37,981 nucleotides of DNA from a virus (IMGVR_UViG_3300011997_000007:1-37981), one strand, 5' to 3'. Shown: positions 1 to 7,626, numbered from the stretch's first letter. Notes: generated by a model from the sequence alone, not told the origin. Program-made: numbers and translations.

Positions 1-131
1 GCGGTTTTGGACATGAGCATTCCGCCGAGGACGGCTCGTTCTGCGGCGGGGTCGTTGGGTGGTGTTCTGGGGTCGTGGTCCTGGTTGTCGGGGACGGGGT
101 GGAGGTGTTGCCGGTGGTCGTCGTTGCTCAC
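1..131 (-). CDS. dnaB: Replicative DNA helicase, DnaB type, N-terminal part (continues at base 37981)
   Basis: Start of the phage replicative helicase, which unwinds DNA at the phage fork. A GTG at 129-131 has a GGAAGGGA ribosome site about 5 bases before it. An in-frame ATG at 168-170 has none, so the GTG is preferred. A polar, Pro/His/Asp-rich leader is followed by the DnaB N-domain start, with residues AERAVLGGMLMSKT running into base 1. The last two bases give only GC of an alanine codon. The frame entering at 37981 starts IADAVDTT, and the distance from VLGG to the FY motif is then 25 residues, as in E. coli and mycobacterial DnaB. The two pieces fit with one base missing. The upstream gene ends at 246 in the same frame, leaving a 114-base spacer. 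Confidence 0.85.
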   Translation of the reverse strand, partial: MSNDDHRQHLHPVPDNQDHDPRTPPNDPAAERAVLGGMLMSKT

Positions 132-245
132 CGTGTCCCTTCCGGTCGTGTTGCCTGTTGGCCAGTCCATGGGGTCTATGGGTTGGCCGGTGTGGTGCTG
201 CTGTTTTGCGTCGCGACCCTGGGCGACGGCGGCGGGGTGCCGCGT

Positions 246-482
246 TTACGGGCTGCTGGTGGGGCGCGGCCCGGGCAGGGTCTTCGCGGGCAGGTCGGGG
301 CTGGCGAGCGCGTAGGTGAGGCGGGTCTGCACTGTCTCCTGCTCGACAGCGAGGGCGCGTGCGTGGACTTCGACAGCGGACTTCTGCACCTTGATCTTGC
401 TGAGGCGCCTGGTGAGGACGTCGACGGTTTCCTGCGCCCTCTGCGCCGGCGTCTTCGAGTGGCGGGTGGCCTTGGCGGTCAT
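246..482 (-). CDS. Small hypothetical protein upstream of dnaB
   Basis: A 78-residue protein, mostly charged helix with Lys/Arg in the first half and a Pro-rich tail. The start overlaps the stop of the FtsK-gamma gene by 4 bases (ATGA), so it is translated as part of the early operon, directly before the helicase. No family was recognised. The position beside dnaB suggests a replication accessory role, but this is only context. Confidence 0.6.
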   Translation of the reverse strand: MTAKATRHSKTPAQRAQETVDVLTRRLSKIKVQKSAVEVHARALAVEQETVQTRLTYALASPDLPAKTLPGPRPTSSP

Positions 483-1066
483 GAGGTGAGCACCTCTCCG
501 GTGGCGTGCTCTCCACGTATCCGGGCCAAGTGAGCCGGCATGTCGCCGACCATCACCAGGACGTCTCGGGCCTTCGTGCCATCAGCGGGACTGATGATGC
601 CGCGGGCCTCCAGCAGGTCCATGAGCCGGCCGGCTTTGGCGAAGCCGACGCGCAGCTTGCGTTGGAGCATCGAGGCCGAGCCGAACTGGGTGCTGATGAC
701 GAGCTCGGCGGCTTGTGCCAGTAGGGCCAGGTCGTCGTCGCCGATCTCGCCGATCTCGCCGTTGGTCACGTCGAACTCGGTGACGTGGCTGCCGCCGCTG
801 AAGTCGAGGCCTTCCAGCACGGTCTTCCCGGTCCTCTTCTCGAGGGCGCGCCTGTAGATCTTTTGGGCGTCCTGCGCGTCGGCGGTGTTGACGATCTCGG
901 CAGACAGGACTCTGACGGTGGGTTCGACGTCGCCGGTGTCGACGTCTGTGGTCAGCACTTTGACGTCGATGGTGGCGATGACGAGGTGGGTTGCTTCGGG
1001 GTTGTTGGTGAGGATGCTTGCCCTGAGGCCGTGGTCGTTGGGGAGTTTTGAGGCGAGTTTCGTCAT
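479..1066 (-). CDS. Phage protein with C-terminal FtsK gamma (DNA-binding) domain
   Basis: A 195-residue protein. Residues about 112-171 match the winged-helix gamma domain of FtsK/SpoIIIE DNA translocases, including the stretches [20 protein letters not shown] and [12 protein letters not shown]. In FtsK this domain reads the KOPS sequence and contacts XerD. Here it stands alone: there is no membrane part and no RecA-like motor. The N-terminal 90 residues (motif [22 protein letters not shown]) form a separate domain seen in other actinophage proteins, of unknown role. It overlaps its neighbours by 4 bases on both sides. Inferred role: sequence-specific DNA binding in replication or recombination, or interference with host chromosome segregation. 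Confidence 0.8.
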   Translation of the reverse strand: MTKLASKLPNDHGLRASILTNNPEATHLVIATIDVKVLTTDVDTGDVEPTVRVLSAEIVNTADAQDAQKIYRRALEKRTGKTVLEGLDFSGGSHVTEFDVTNGEIGEIGDDDLALLAQAAELVISTQFGSASMLQRKLRVGFAKAGRLMDLLEARGIISPADGTKARDVLVMVGDMPAHLARIRGEHATGEVLTS

Positions 1067-1821
1067 GATGGGTCCTGTTCTGTTGGGGTGGTGGGTGGTC
1101 TCGTGCTGGGCTTACGACGCTTTGGCGTGAGGGTTGAATCCCTCGTGGGCGCGGCGGCGGTGAGTGACTGCGCCCTGAATGGTGGGGAAGGTGCGGTCGC
1201 AATCCGACCTGGCGCAGGAGTAGGAGTGTTCACCGTTGGCGGGCTGCTCCAGGCGTGGCGTGGCGTGGCCACCTTGTCGGTCTTGGCTGGTTTGCGTTTC
1301 AGCTTGTCGATCTCGGCCTGCAGGGTGGCGATCCTGGAGGCGATACGGGCGCTCTCACGGTCAGCCGAGGCCTTTGCCTCGACCTGCTGCTGTTCGTCGT
1401 TCAGGCGGGCTGTGAGGTCGGCCAGGAGGGCGTGGATCTTGGTGCCGATGTTCTGGGTGCGGATGAACGGGGACTCGCTGGCCTGGTGCAGGAGGTCGGC
1501 GGTGGTGTCGGCTGTGGTCGGCGGGTTGTGGGTGATGGCGAAGGGGTTCGGGCGTACTGCGTGCTGAGTGTTGGGCCTCGGCGGATCGAGCGGTGTCCCG
1601 GTACGCAGTTGGGACTCGGGGATCTTCCCGACGGTCTTGGTCAGGATGTCGACAGCCCACGCCATCTTGTCGACGTCGGGGTAGCCGTGCGCGGAGACAA
1701 TGCCCAGGACGTCGTCTCGTGGCACGCGGGTGACGGTGGCGACGAAGTCGAGGTCCTTGCCGGCGACCAGGTGCTTGAGCATGGTCACCTTCAGCTGGGG
1801 GGTGATGGTGATGGTCGTCAT
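1063..1821 (-). CDS. Coiled-coil early protein, C-terminus probably frame-shifted away from a C2H2 zinc finger
   Basis: As read, 252 residues: an HTH-like N-terminus (about 10-60), a charged coiled coil (about 124-176), then a Pro/Thr/Ser-rich tail that does not look like folded protein. At 1255-1269 lie three copies of the pentamer GTGGC. With one copy fewer, the same frame would run on to TAA at 1112-1114 and encode a perfect C2H2 finger (C-x4-C-x12-H-x4-H, residues [13 protein letters not shown] and then THRRRAHEG). So the gene is probably a coiled coil plus zinc finger, broken by repeat slippage, an assembly error, or a real phase switch. As read, its stop overlaps the next start (ATGA). 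Translation ending at 1112 would leave an AGGAC ribosome site for the next gene. Confidence 0.65.
   Translation of the reverse strand: MTTITITPQLKVTMLKHLVAGKDLDFVATVTRVPRDDVLGIVSAHGYPDVDKMAWAVDILTKTVGKIPESQLRTGTPLDPPRPNTQHAVRPNPFAITHNPPTTADTTADLLHQASESPFIRTQNIGTKIHALLADLTARLNDEQQQVEAKASADRESARIASRIATLQAEIDKLKRKPAKTDKVATPRHAWSSPPTVNTPTPAPGRIATAPSPPFRAQSLTAAAPTRDSTLTPKRRKPSTRPPTTPTEQDPS
1112..1250 (-). pseudogene. Out-of-frame C2H2 zinc-finger tail
   Basis: In the frame -1 to the upstream coiled-coil gene, this stretch encodes a classical zinc finger with both Cys and both His at canonical spacing and a TAA stop at 1112-1114. There is no ATG or GTG start with a ribosome site of its own. It is best seen as the separated C-terminus of the 1063-1821 gene. 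Three other small early proteins in this operon also carry C2H2-like fingers, which supports its being real coding sequence. Confidence 0.6.
1255..1269. repeat. Pentanucleotide repeat (GTGGC)x3 at a reading-frame break
   Basis: Three perfect tandem GTGGC units, with a partial GGC before them. The repeat sits exactly where the in-frame coding quality of the 1063-1821 gene ends and where the alternative zinc-finger frame begins. Because the unit is 5 bases, any change of one unit shifts the frame. Losing one unit joins the two parts into one protein. Confidence 0.8.
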
Positions 1822-2450
1822 GACGCGGTCCTTTCGGTGTTGGTGTCGTGTTGGTGGACGTAGCGGGCGTGTCGTTTGCGACCGGCTTCGGTGGCGAAGA
1901 AATCGGGGCACTCGGCGCATGGCACGGTGCAGGCTGGGGCGGGTTCGGGGTGTTGGACCTTGCGGCGTTCGCGCTCGGACAGCCCGCCCCAGATGCCGAA
2001 GCGTTCGTTGGTGGTGAGCGCCCAGTCGAGGCATTCGGCTTGGACGAAGCACTGTGCGCAGACCTTCTTGGCTTCGCGGGTACTGCCCCCTTTGTCGGGG
2101 AAAAACGTGTCCGGATCCGTTTGAGCACACAAGGCGTCGTCGGCCCAGGGCTGGTCGACGAACAGGTTCGAGGGCGCGGCTGGTTGTGGGTCGGGTTCGT
2201 AGCCGAAGGCGTCTAGGGGTTGGCCTGTGCGCCAGGACCAGCCGCTGGTGTTGAGGCGTCCTTGGATTGTTGATGTGGACAGCCCGAACGCGACGGCGAC
2301 TTCGGCTTGGGTGTGGCCGTCGCGGAGCATCTGCGCCATGTCGAAGGTCGAGGTGCGCTTGACCTTCGAGTAGTCGACGCCAACGTCGATGCCGGACCGG
2401 TTCAGCTGGAACTGTCCGAACGCGGACCGTTCACGTGCCGGGGTGCTCAC
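1818..2450 (-). CDS. Three-domain regulator: HTH, WhiB-type iron-sulfur domain, zinc finger
   Basis: A 210-residue protein. The middle is a WhiB domain: one Cys after WADDAL, then C-x2-C-x5-C (VCAQCFVQAEC), then the GIWGGLSERERR turn that binds the principal sigma factor in this family. Four Cys would hold a 4Fe-4S cluster. Before it, residues about 40-75 form a helix-turn-helix (TQAEVAVAFGLSTSTIQGRL). After it, the C-terminus has C-x3-C-x2-C followed by His residues (KRHARYVHQHD), like a C2H2 finger. WhiB proteins usually hold only the WhiB domain, about 80-130 residues. The start is GTG, overlapping the upstream stop (GTGA). Probable role: redirecting transcription of phage or host genes during early infection, by analogy with the WhiB of phage TM4. 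Confidence 0.88.
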   Translation of the reverse strand: MSTPARERSAFGQFQLNRSGIDVGVDYSKVKRTSTFDMAQMLRDGHTQAEVAVAFGLSTSTIQGRLNTSGWSWRTGQPLDAFGYEPDPQPAAPSNLFVDQPWADDALCAQTDPDTFFPDKGGSTREAKKVCAQCFVQAECLDWALTTNERFGIWGGLSERERRKVQHPEPAPACTVPCAECPDFFATEAGRKRHARYVHQHDTNTERTAS

Positions 2451-3337
2451 GCCGCCACCCGTCGACAGTGCGCCCGGACTTTGGGGTCATCGATCGTCTC
2501 GTCGTCCCACGCCATCGGCACAGCCCAACGCGCCAGTGCGGCGTAGCGGATGGAACGCGAGTAGGCAATCTTGTCCCGGTGCCCTGCCTGTGGTGGCGCC
2601 GTGTTCCACAGCTGGTCGTACAGGTCTGCTACGGCCTTGGCGCGAGCTGTGGTGACCTGGGTTCGGCCTTGGGCGATCGCGGTGAAGTTAGACCGGCCGA
2701 TACCCAGGCGGGCGGCGATCTTGGACTGTGACCAGCCGATCGCGACGAGGGCTTGGATGCGGCGTGTGGTGCCGGTGGAGTCGATGCGGGCGCCGCCGGC
2801 GAGGTCGAGGGTGATGGCGAGGATCGTCTGCTCAGTGACCGGGCGGATCCGTTGGGAGGTGGTGCGGGTGCCGTCAGGGCGGCGTTTGCCGTAGATGAGT
2901 TTCCAGAGCAGGCCTTGGGAGATGTCGGAGACGGCGACGATCCGTTTCAGTCCCATCCCGCCGGCCATGAGCGCGACGATGTGTGCGCGGGCGGGCGCGG
3001 CGGGGACGTAGACGACTTTGCCGTAGAGGTGGCGGCGGGTGAGGTCCTTCTCGTAGGCGCGGTTGGCGTCGCGGCAGGGGCGGCAGTGGCAACCGTCGAT
3101 GACGTAGCAGACGTAGGTGCCGTGCTGGTGGTGGGTCTTGTGGGTGCAGGGCTGCTCGGGGCCGGACAGGGCGAGTCGGTCGAGGCGGCGCTGGGCCCGC
3201 TCTGCACGCATCCGGGTGGTGGCGCAGGAGTGGCGGCGCAGAGCGTAGGCGGCCAGGGCTGGTGTGGTCACGGGCGTGGTGTGTCCGCAGTCGTCGCAGA
3301 TTTCGATGACGTGGTTGGCTGTGCTGGGTTTGGTCAT
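2447..3337 (-). CDS. Zinc-binding and helix-turn-helix DNA-binding protein
   Basis: A 296-residue protein with three parts. An N-terminal treble-clef-like finger (CDDCGHTT, later RRHSC) is followed by a Cys/His-rich block (CTHKTHHQHGTYVCYVIDGC, then CRPCRDA). The C-terminal half carries helix-turn-helix motifs, notably GWSQSKIAARLGIGRSNFTA. This combination recurs in actinophage early regions and is taken as a DNA-binding regulator. It overlaps the WhiB-type gene by 4 bases, so the two regulators are co-translated. The target is unknown. Confidence 0.75.
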   Translation of the reverse strand: MTKPSTANHVIEICDDCGHTTPVTTPALAAYALRRHSCATTRMRAERAQRRLDRLALSGPEQPCTHKTHHQHGTYVCYVIDGCHCRPCRDANRAYEKDLTRRHLYGKVVYVPAAPARAHIVALMAGGMGLKRIVAVSDISQGLLWKLIYGKRRPDGTRTTSQRIRPVTEQTILAITLDLAGGARIDSTGTTRRIQALVAIGWSQSKIAARLGIGRSNFTAIAQGRTQVTTARAKAVADLYDQLWNTAPPQAGHRDKIAYSRSIRYAALARWAVPMAWDDETIDDPKVRAHCRRVAA

Positions 3338-3525
3338 GGCGCGTCTGCCTTGGTGACGACGGTGAGTCGGTCAGGGGTGACGCTGATGTTGGCGTATCCG
3401 GTGAGGGCGCACAGGAGCACGTAGGACTTGCCGTCGGCGAACACGTCGAATCCCTCGACCTGCCAGAGGACTTTGCCTTTGCCGATGCGGACGGTGTCGA
3501 GGAGGCCGATGTCGTTGTCGGTCAT
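3334..3525 (-). CDS. Small hypothetical protein
   Basis: A 63-residue protein, predicted mostly beta strand with the look of a small barrel (VRIGKGKVLWQVEGFDVFADGK). Such small SH3-like proteins are common in phage early operons. Both ends overlap neighbours by 4 bases. No function assigned. Confidence 0.65.
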   Translation of the reverse strand: MTDNDIGLLDTVRIGKGKVLWQVEGFDVFADGKSYVLLCALTGYANISVTPDRLTVVTKADAP

Positions 3526-3719
3526 CGGCCGGCGTCCGCGTGGCGTTGTCCGACCTCGGCGAGAGTGTCGAACAGGGTGTCCTCGTCGAAGACGATGGGG
3601 CCGCTGCTGGTCTTGGCGAGGTACTCGACGTCGCGCATGAGGTCGTCCGCTTCGATGATCTGGGAGCCGTCGAGGTGGTGGACGAGCGCAGCCAGGCAGT
3701 CTTTCTCGCGGGTGTTCAC
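3522..3719 (-). CDS. Small acidic hypothetical protein
   Basis: A 65-residue helical, acidic protein. The start is GTG at 3717-3719, with a good AAGGAG ribosome site 6 bases before it and a GTGA overlap with the upstream stop. Longer in-frame starts have neither. Not recognised. Confidence 0.65.
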   Translation of the reverse strand: MNTREKDCLAALVHHLDGSQIIEADDLMRDVEYLAKTSSGPIVFDEDTLFDTLAEVGQRHADAGR

Positions 3720-3880
3720 GACTGCTCCTTGGGCTGGTAGTGCTCGCGGTTGTAATGCGCGTAGAACGCGGCCTGTCCGCCTCTGTCGTGGATGTTCGGC
3801 ACGCACGCCTTGCATGTCCACCAGCCGAGGGGAAGCACTCCCTTGTAGGCGTCCTGCGGGGTGGACGTCGACGGGCTCAT
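3716..3880 (-). CDS. Small zinc-finger-like protein
   Basis: A 54-residue protein containing WTCKAC followed by H-x4-H-type residues (YAHYNREHYQ), a C2H2-like pattern. The start at 3880 overlaps the upstream stop (ATGA). It is one of several tiny zinc-binding proteins in this operon. A nucleic-acid-binding role is likely but unproven. Confidence 0.65.
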   Translation of the reverse strand: MSPSTSTPQDAYKGVLPLGWWTCKACVPNIHDRGGQAAFYAHYNREHYQPKEQS

Positions 3881-4083
3881 GAGATGGCCGCCGTCCATGC
3901 CTGCGGGATGCGAACGTCTTCGCGGCCGTTGTAGGCCTGGGCGATAGGTTCGGCAGTCGCGGCGGCGAGCGCGAGGGTGGCGTGGGCTTGAGCCGCAGCG
4001 AAGAACGTGGCGCCGCCATCGCTGGCCCGTTCCCCTCGAATGAGGAAGTTCTCGGCTTCGCGGTAGTGCTCGGGGCCGGTCAT
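3877..4083 (-). CDS. Small helical protein
   Basis: A 68-residue Ala-rich helical protein (HYREAENFLIRGERASDG, then AHATLALAAATAE) of a type common in Streptomyces and its phages, thought to fold as a helical hairpin. The start at 4083 follows an AGGGC ribosome site and overlaps the upstream stop by 4 bases. Function unknown. Confidence 0.65.
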   Translation of the reverse strand: MTGPEHYREAENFLIRGERASDGGATFFAAAQAHATLALAAATAEPIAQAYNGREDVRIPQAWTAAIS

Positions 4084-4391
4084 TGTTCTGCCCTGGCCAG
4101 GAGCGCGTCGTCGCGAGCTTCGGCGGCGCACGAGGCGCTGGCGCAGCCCTCGCGGTGGCACAAGGCGTGAACAACCTCGCCGTCGCAGTCGTCGACGTCG
4201 TCGTGTTCCTTGCAGACCACGCCGCCGCACAGGTAGCAGACCGACCGCTGGCCGCACACGTAGGCGTCGTCAGTGTCGGTCTCAGGGTAGGAACCGAGGC
4301 ACTTCGTCTCAACCTCGTCGGTGAGCTCGCGGACGTCAGGGGTCGCTCCGTCGTAGCGCGCCTGGGCGAGGTCGAAGCCGGAGATGCTCAC
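4080..4391 (-). CDS. Cys/His-rich small protein
   Basis: A 103-residue protein with many Cys and His (CYLCGGVVCKEH, HALCHREGC, CAAEA) that suggest two zinc sites, and an acidic middle. The GTG start at 4389-4391 overlaps the upstream stop (GTGA). The longer open frame upstream of it is out of frame with the neighbouring gene and is not used. Function unknown. Confidence 0.6.
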   Translation of the reverse strand: MSISGFDLAQARYDGATPDVRELTDEVETKCLGSYPETDTDDAYVCGQRSVCYLCGGVVCKEHDDVDDCDGEVVHALCHREGCASASCAAEARDDALLARAEQ

Positions 4392-4498
4392 GTCAGCACC
4401 TCGGGGTGGGACCACGTCGTCAACGAGACCGAGCCGATGCTGGGGTTGGCGACCATGAACTCTGCGATCTTGGTTTGGAGTTCGGTGAAGCCGGGCAT
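4388..4498 (-). CDS. Very small hypothetical protein (start uncertain)
   Basis: The short form, from the ATG at 4498, is 36 residues (MPGFTELQTKIAEFM...) with a weak AGAGGC ribosome site. A longer form from the ATG at 4597 (69 residues) would overlap the upstream stop as ATGA, like its neighbours. Its extra part has poorer third-position G+C than the rest of the operon. An older frame break in 4500-4597 is possible. Function unknown. Confidence 0.45.
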   Translation of the reverse strand: MPGFTELQTKIAEFMVANPSIGSVSLTTWSHPEVLT

Positions 4499-4593
4499 CG
4501 CATTGGCCTCTGGTGGTGAACTCGACGCGACCGTTCCCACTGGTGAACGGTGTGCGCTGATAAGGCATCGCTGAACGACGGTGTCGGCGGCGG

Positions 4594-5046
4594 TCATGCC
4601 AGCACCTCGGGGTGCTCGTGCGCCCACGTCGGGTGCTGGGTGGCGATGTGTGACTTGACGTTGTTGAAGGGACGCCGACAGGTGCCCACCGGGCAGACCC
4701 CGGCGGTGATCTTGTTCTTCATCCGGGTCAGGTGCCCGCGGTAGGCCCGAGCAGAACGCTCGGCGGCCTGCGCCTGGTCGTAGGCTGCGGTGGCCCGGAT
4801 CCTGGCCGACGTCTCTCGTCTCTCGGCCGCGGCCTGCAACCGCTTGGCCTTGTCGATCTCACTCTCGCCGAAGGACCCGCTGTGCCCGTTGGGGCACCAG
4901 AAGCCCTTGCCATCTTCGCGACGGCGCTTCTCGTAGTCGGTGGTGATCCCGTAGATCACCCCACAGTTCGGGCAGTCGCTGACGTACATCTGGATCGAGA
5001 CGCCGTTGATCCATCCCTGGATCCGGTTCTCCGTGGTGGCGCTCAT
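4594..5046 (-). CDS. Zinc-ribbon, coiled-coil, C2H2 zinc-finger protein
   Basis: A 150-residue protein in three parts. An N-terminal ribbon (CPNCGVIYG, later FWCPNGH) is followed by a charged coiled coil (about 60-110) and a C-terminal C2H2 finger (CPVGTCRRPFNNVKSHIATQH). The plan, coil then finger, is the same as that inferred for the broken gene at 1063-1821. This suggests related DNA-binding proteins. It overlaps both neighbours by 4 bases. Confidence 0.75.
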   Translation of the reverse strand: MSATTENRIQGWINGVSIQMYVSDCPNCGVIYGITTDYEKRRREDGKGFWCPNGHSGSFGESEIDKAKRLQAAAERRETSARIRATAAYDQAQAAERSARAYRGHLTRMKNKITAGVCPVGTCRRPFNNVKSHIATQHPTWAHEHPEVLA

Positions 5047-6152
5047 GCCGCACCGACTTCGCCAGTACGCAACGTCTCCAAGAACGTGGCCAGCTGCTCA
5101 CCAGTGGCGTCCTCAGCGAACACACCGCACACGTTGTGCAGCTCGGCGCGCAGGGTCGGGTCGTCCATGTCCAGGCGGCCAGCCTCAGCCACGATCTGCA
5201 CCCACAACGCGTCCGCGTCGGGGCGCTGGTACTTGCCTGTCGGACCCGGATCGGCACCCTCGCTGGAGGACTCAGGCGCCGACCCGGGAGTCTCAAAGTT
5301 GGCCGCAGTAATCGAAGCGGCCTTGGCCGTGATCGCCTCTTTCAGCACGATGGTCAGATGGCCCGCCTGCCCGGCAGTGCGCCAGATCAGGGTGCAGTCA
5401 TCCACCGACGTGACCCGCTCCAGCTCGCCCAGGTAGTCCGGGCGACCAGCCTCGATCGCGGTGCGCTCAGGGGCAGCGGACACGGCGCCCGTAGCGGTCC
5501 CGGACTTCGCCGCGACGATCTCCTTCAGCCGTGCCGTCCCGATCTGCAGGTCAAGAACAGGCACCACGAACCGGGACGTGGTCCCGTCCTTCACGGACCG
5601 GCGCTCGACTAGGTGCAGGATGGCCGGGACCAGGTCGCCGACGAACAGGGCGAGCTCGGCCACGGCGGGGATCTCCGCGGCCGCGTTCCACCCGTGCGAC
5701 TCGAGGCGCCAGACGCCGATGGCCTCGAGCTCGGGGAGCATCACGGACAGGCGGGTGGTGGGTTTGCAGATCCGGTCCCGGTTCTCGGTCGCGCAGATGC
5801 ACGGGGAGTCGGACAGGATCTCGCGTTCGCCGTCGCAGCGGCGCTGGCATCCGCCACCTGACCAGGCCTCGAGCCACTGCGACAGTCCGCCCTTGACGGC
5901 GATGACGGGGATCGCCTTGGCGGTGGTGTAGACCTCCCATTCGGGTTTGCCGTTGTTGTCCCACTCGCGGGCTTCGCCGCCGTACAGCGCGGCGAGGTCG
6001 TTGATGTACCCCTGGGAGGGTGAGGTGAAGCGGAACGCCTCGAGCTTGGCCGGGCGGGACTTCCCGGCTGTGCCGACGGGGATCTTCTCGCCGAGCCTGA
6101 TGCGGCCCAGTTCGGCGTGGCGTCGTTGCAGGACGATCGGTGAGATGGGCAT
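5043..6152 (-). CDS. phiC31 gp3-like protein (recombination directionality factor family)
   Basis: A 369-residue protein. The N-terminus (ISPIVLQRRHAELGRIRLGE), the LEAFRFTSPS and YGGEAREWD stretches, the Cys cluster GGGCQRRCDGEREILSDSPC with CKPTTRLSVMLPEL, and WRLESHGWNAA are the hallmarks of the family named after phage phiC31 gp3. phiC31 gp3 turns the serine integrase from integration to excision. Here the integrase is a tyrosine recombinase, so the protein more likely has the older family role in early DNA metabolism. The four clustered Cys could bind zinc. It lies next to the RecB-like nuclease. Confidence 0.75.
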   Translation of the reverse strand: MPISPIVLQRRHAELGRIRLGEKIPVGTAGKSRPAKLEAFRFTSPSQGYINDLAALYGGEAREWDNNGKPEWEVYTTAKAIPVIAVKGGLSQWLEAWSGGGCQRRCDGEREILSDSPCICATENRDRICKPTTRLSVMLPELEAIGVWRLESHGWNAAAEIPAVAELALFVGDLVPAILHLVERRSVKDGTTSRFVVPVLDLQIGTARLKEIVAAKSGTATGAVSAAPERTAIEAGRPDYLGELERVTSVDDCTLIWRTAGQAGHLTIVLKEAITAKAASITAANFETPGSAPESSSEGADPGPTGKYQRPDADALWVQIVAEAGRLDMDDPTLRAELHNVCGVFAEDATGEQLATFLETLRTGEVGAA

Positions 6153-6154
6153 GG

Positions 6155-7075
6155 TCAGGCCACTTTCTTGGTGTCGGTGTCAGTGGTGGGGGTGGTGCTC
6201 TTCTTGGCGCCGCCGCCTCGTTTGGGCTCGAAGGTGCCCTTCGGGGTGACGGGGCGGTGGTCGTAGTTGCCCGGCCAGGACCCGTGGATCCACTTCGTCA
6301 AAGTGAGGGCGCCCTTGAACGCGGAGAACTCGGCCGGGCCGGACGGCAGCGGGATGAGCTTGTACGTCTTGGTCCGCAGGGACAGGACGGCGGCGCCGGT
6401 GATGCCGCGCATCATCGGGACGATCGTGTCGTCGGGCATCCACATCTCACTGCAGCCGCGCAGCGCGGTGACCTGGAGGGCGTGCTCGGGGTAGCACTCG
6501 GTTGAGGAGCGGGTCTTGGAGGTTTTGATGTCGATCAACCACAAGGACCGCTTGCCGTCTGGCAGGAGCTTCACCTTGCCTTCGGCGTACCCGTCGAGGC
6601 GGAGCATGAGCAGGATGTCCAGGGTGCCGGCGTAGCCGAGGGCGGGGTTGGCGACGGTGAGCTCGGTGGAGACGACATCGCGGTTCAGGTCGACGTCGAA
6701 GTCGGTCAGAAACTTCTCGTACTGGGCGACGTAGGGTCGCGCTTCGTCGTCGGGTACGAGTGCGCGGCCGGTGAGGTGGCCTTCGGCTTGGTCGTGGATG
6801 CGGGTGCCGAGGTCGCCAAGGATGTCCCGCACAGTTTCGGGGTACCCCTTGATCTCCTTGATCGCGCCGTCCCTGTCGGTCCGGGACCTGGCGACGATCT
6901 GCGGCAGGTGATCCATGGCGTACTCGGCTGCGAGCCGGGAGTACCACAGGGGGATGCCGAACTTGCTCACGCCGGTGCCGAGGGTGTTGGTGACGGAGAC
7001 GAGCTGCTGGCCGGTGACCGGATGCGTGTAATACCGGCCGTTGCTCCCAGTTTCTGCATGGCGCGGGGATGTCAT
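6155..7075 (-). CDS. RecB/Cas4-like PD-(D/E)XK nuclease
   Basis: A 306-residue nuclease. The active-site set is visible in order: E138 (STELTV), D153 (YAGTLDIL), D182-x-K184 (LIDIKTSKT) and Q201 with the helix HALQVTAL. This spacing is that of RecB/Cas4-type exonucleases found in phages, which resect DNA ends for recombination or genome processing. No iron-sulfur Cys set is seen. The C-terminus is Lys/Thr-rich. It begins in an ATGA overlap with the HNH gene. With the Rad50-like ATPase and RuvC-like resolvase it forms a recombination set. Confidence 0.85.
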   Translation of the reverse strand: MTSPRHAETGSNGRYYTHPVTGQQLVSVTNTLGTGVSKFGIPLWYSRLAAEYAMDHLPQIVARSRTDRDGAIKEIKGYPETVRDILGDLGTRIHDQAEGHLTGRALVPDDEARPYVAQYEKFLTDFDVDLNRDVVSTELTVANPALGYAGTLDILLMLRLDGYAEGKVKLLPDGKRSLWLIDIKTSKTRSSTECYPEHALQVTALRGCSEMWMPDDTIVPMMRGITGAAVLSLRTKTYKLIPLPSGPAEFSAFKGALTLTKWIHGSWPGNYDHRPVTPKGTFEPKRGGGAKKSTTPTTDTDTKKVA

Positions 7076-7626
7076 CGCTTGCCCCTCTTGTTGGCGGCCT
7101 GCATGGCTGGGTCAGCCCACCGGCAGTTCAGCGGTGAGTAGGGGCCGTCGTTGTCGATGCGATCGATGGACCAGTGCCGCTTCGCGCCGGTCGGCGTATC
7201 GGGGCGATCTCCCATGTCGGACAGGAAGCTGGCGAAGCCCTGAGGTCCACGCCACCGTTCGCACACAGTGATGCCACGGCCGCCGTAGTAGGAGTAGGTC
7301 CTCGCGTTGGGGTTGGTGCAGCGCTGGATCATCGTTCGCCACACGCCATACAGGGGGTGCTCCGACTTGCGCCGGGCCTGTCCGTGTGTGGTGTTGCGCT
7401 CGGTGGTCATCTCGCGGTGGAGGCATCCACATGATTGGGTCTTGCCTTGTCGCAGGTCGGACCCGTGCGATGCGACCGTCTGTCCGCAATCACAGGTGCA
7501 CTGCCACCGAGGGTGACGTATCGCCCCTGAAGGGGAGACGTAGTCGTCTGTGCGACCAGTAACCAGGAGGCGACCGAAGCGTTGGCCGGTGAGGTCCTTG
7601 AGGGTGGTCCGCCGTGGACTGGTCAT
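7072..7626 (-). CDS. HNH/homing-endonuclease-like protein
   Basis: A 184-residue protein. The N-terminus has a zinc pattern CTCDCG, then SCGCLHRE, as in AP2/NUMOD-associated phage endonucleases. The C-terminus has YYGGRGI and SIDRIDNDGPYSPLNCRWAD, the core of an HNH-related nuclease family. These usually act as free-standing homing endonucleases. Unlike many such insertions it overlaps both neighbours by 4 bases, so it is well fitted into the operon. A DNA-binding role without cleavage cannot be excluded. Confidence 0.75.
   Translation of the reverse strand: MTSPRRTTLKDLTGQRFGRLLVTGRTDDYVSPSGAIRHPRWQCTCDCGQTVASHGSDLRQGKTQSCGCLHREMTTERNTTHGQARRKSEHPLYGVWRTMIQRCTNPNARTYSYYGGRGITVCERWRGPQGFASFLSDMGDRPDTPTGAKRHWSIDRIDNDGPYSPLNCRWADPAMQAANKRGKR

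Noticed and set aside
4499-4568. A separate start at 4568 (MPYQRTPFTSG...)
   Set aside because: The frame soon leaves coding-like sequence and clashes with the genes on both sides. It is noted only as a sign of a possible old frame break.
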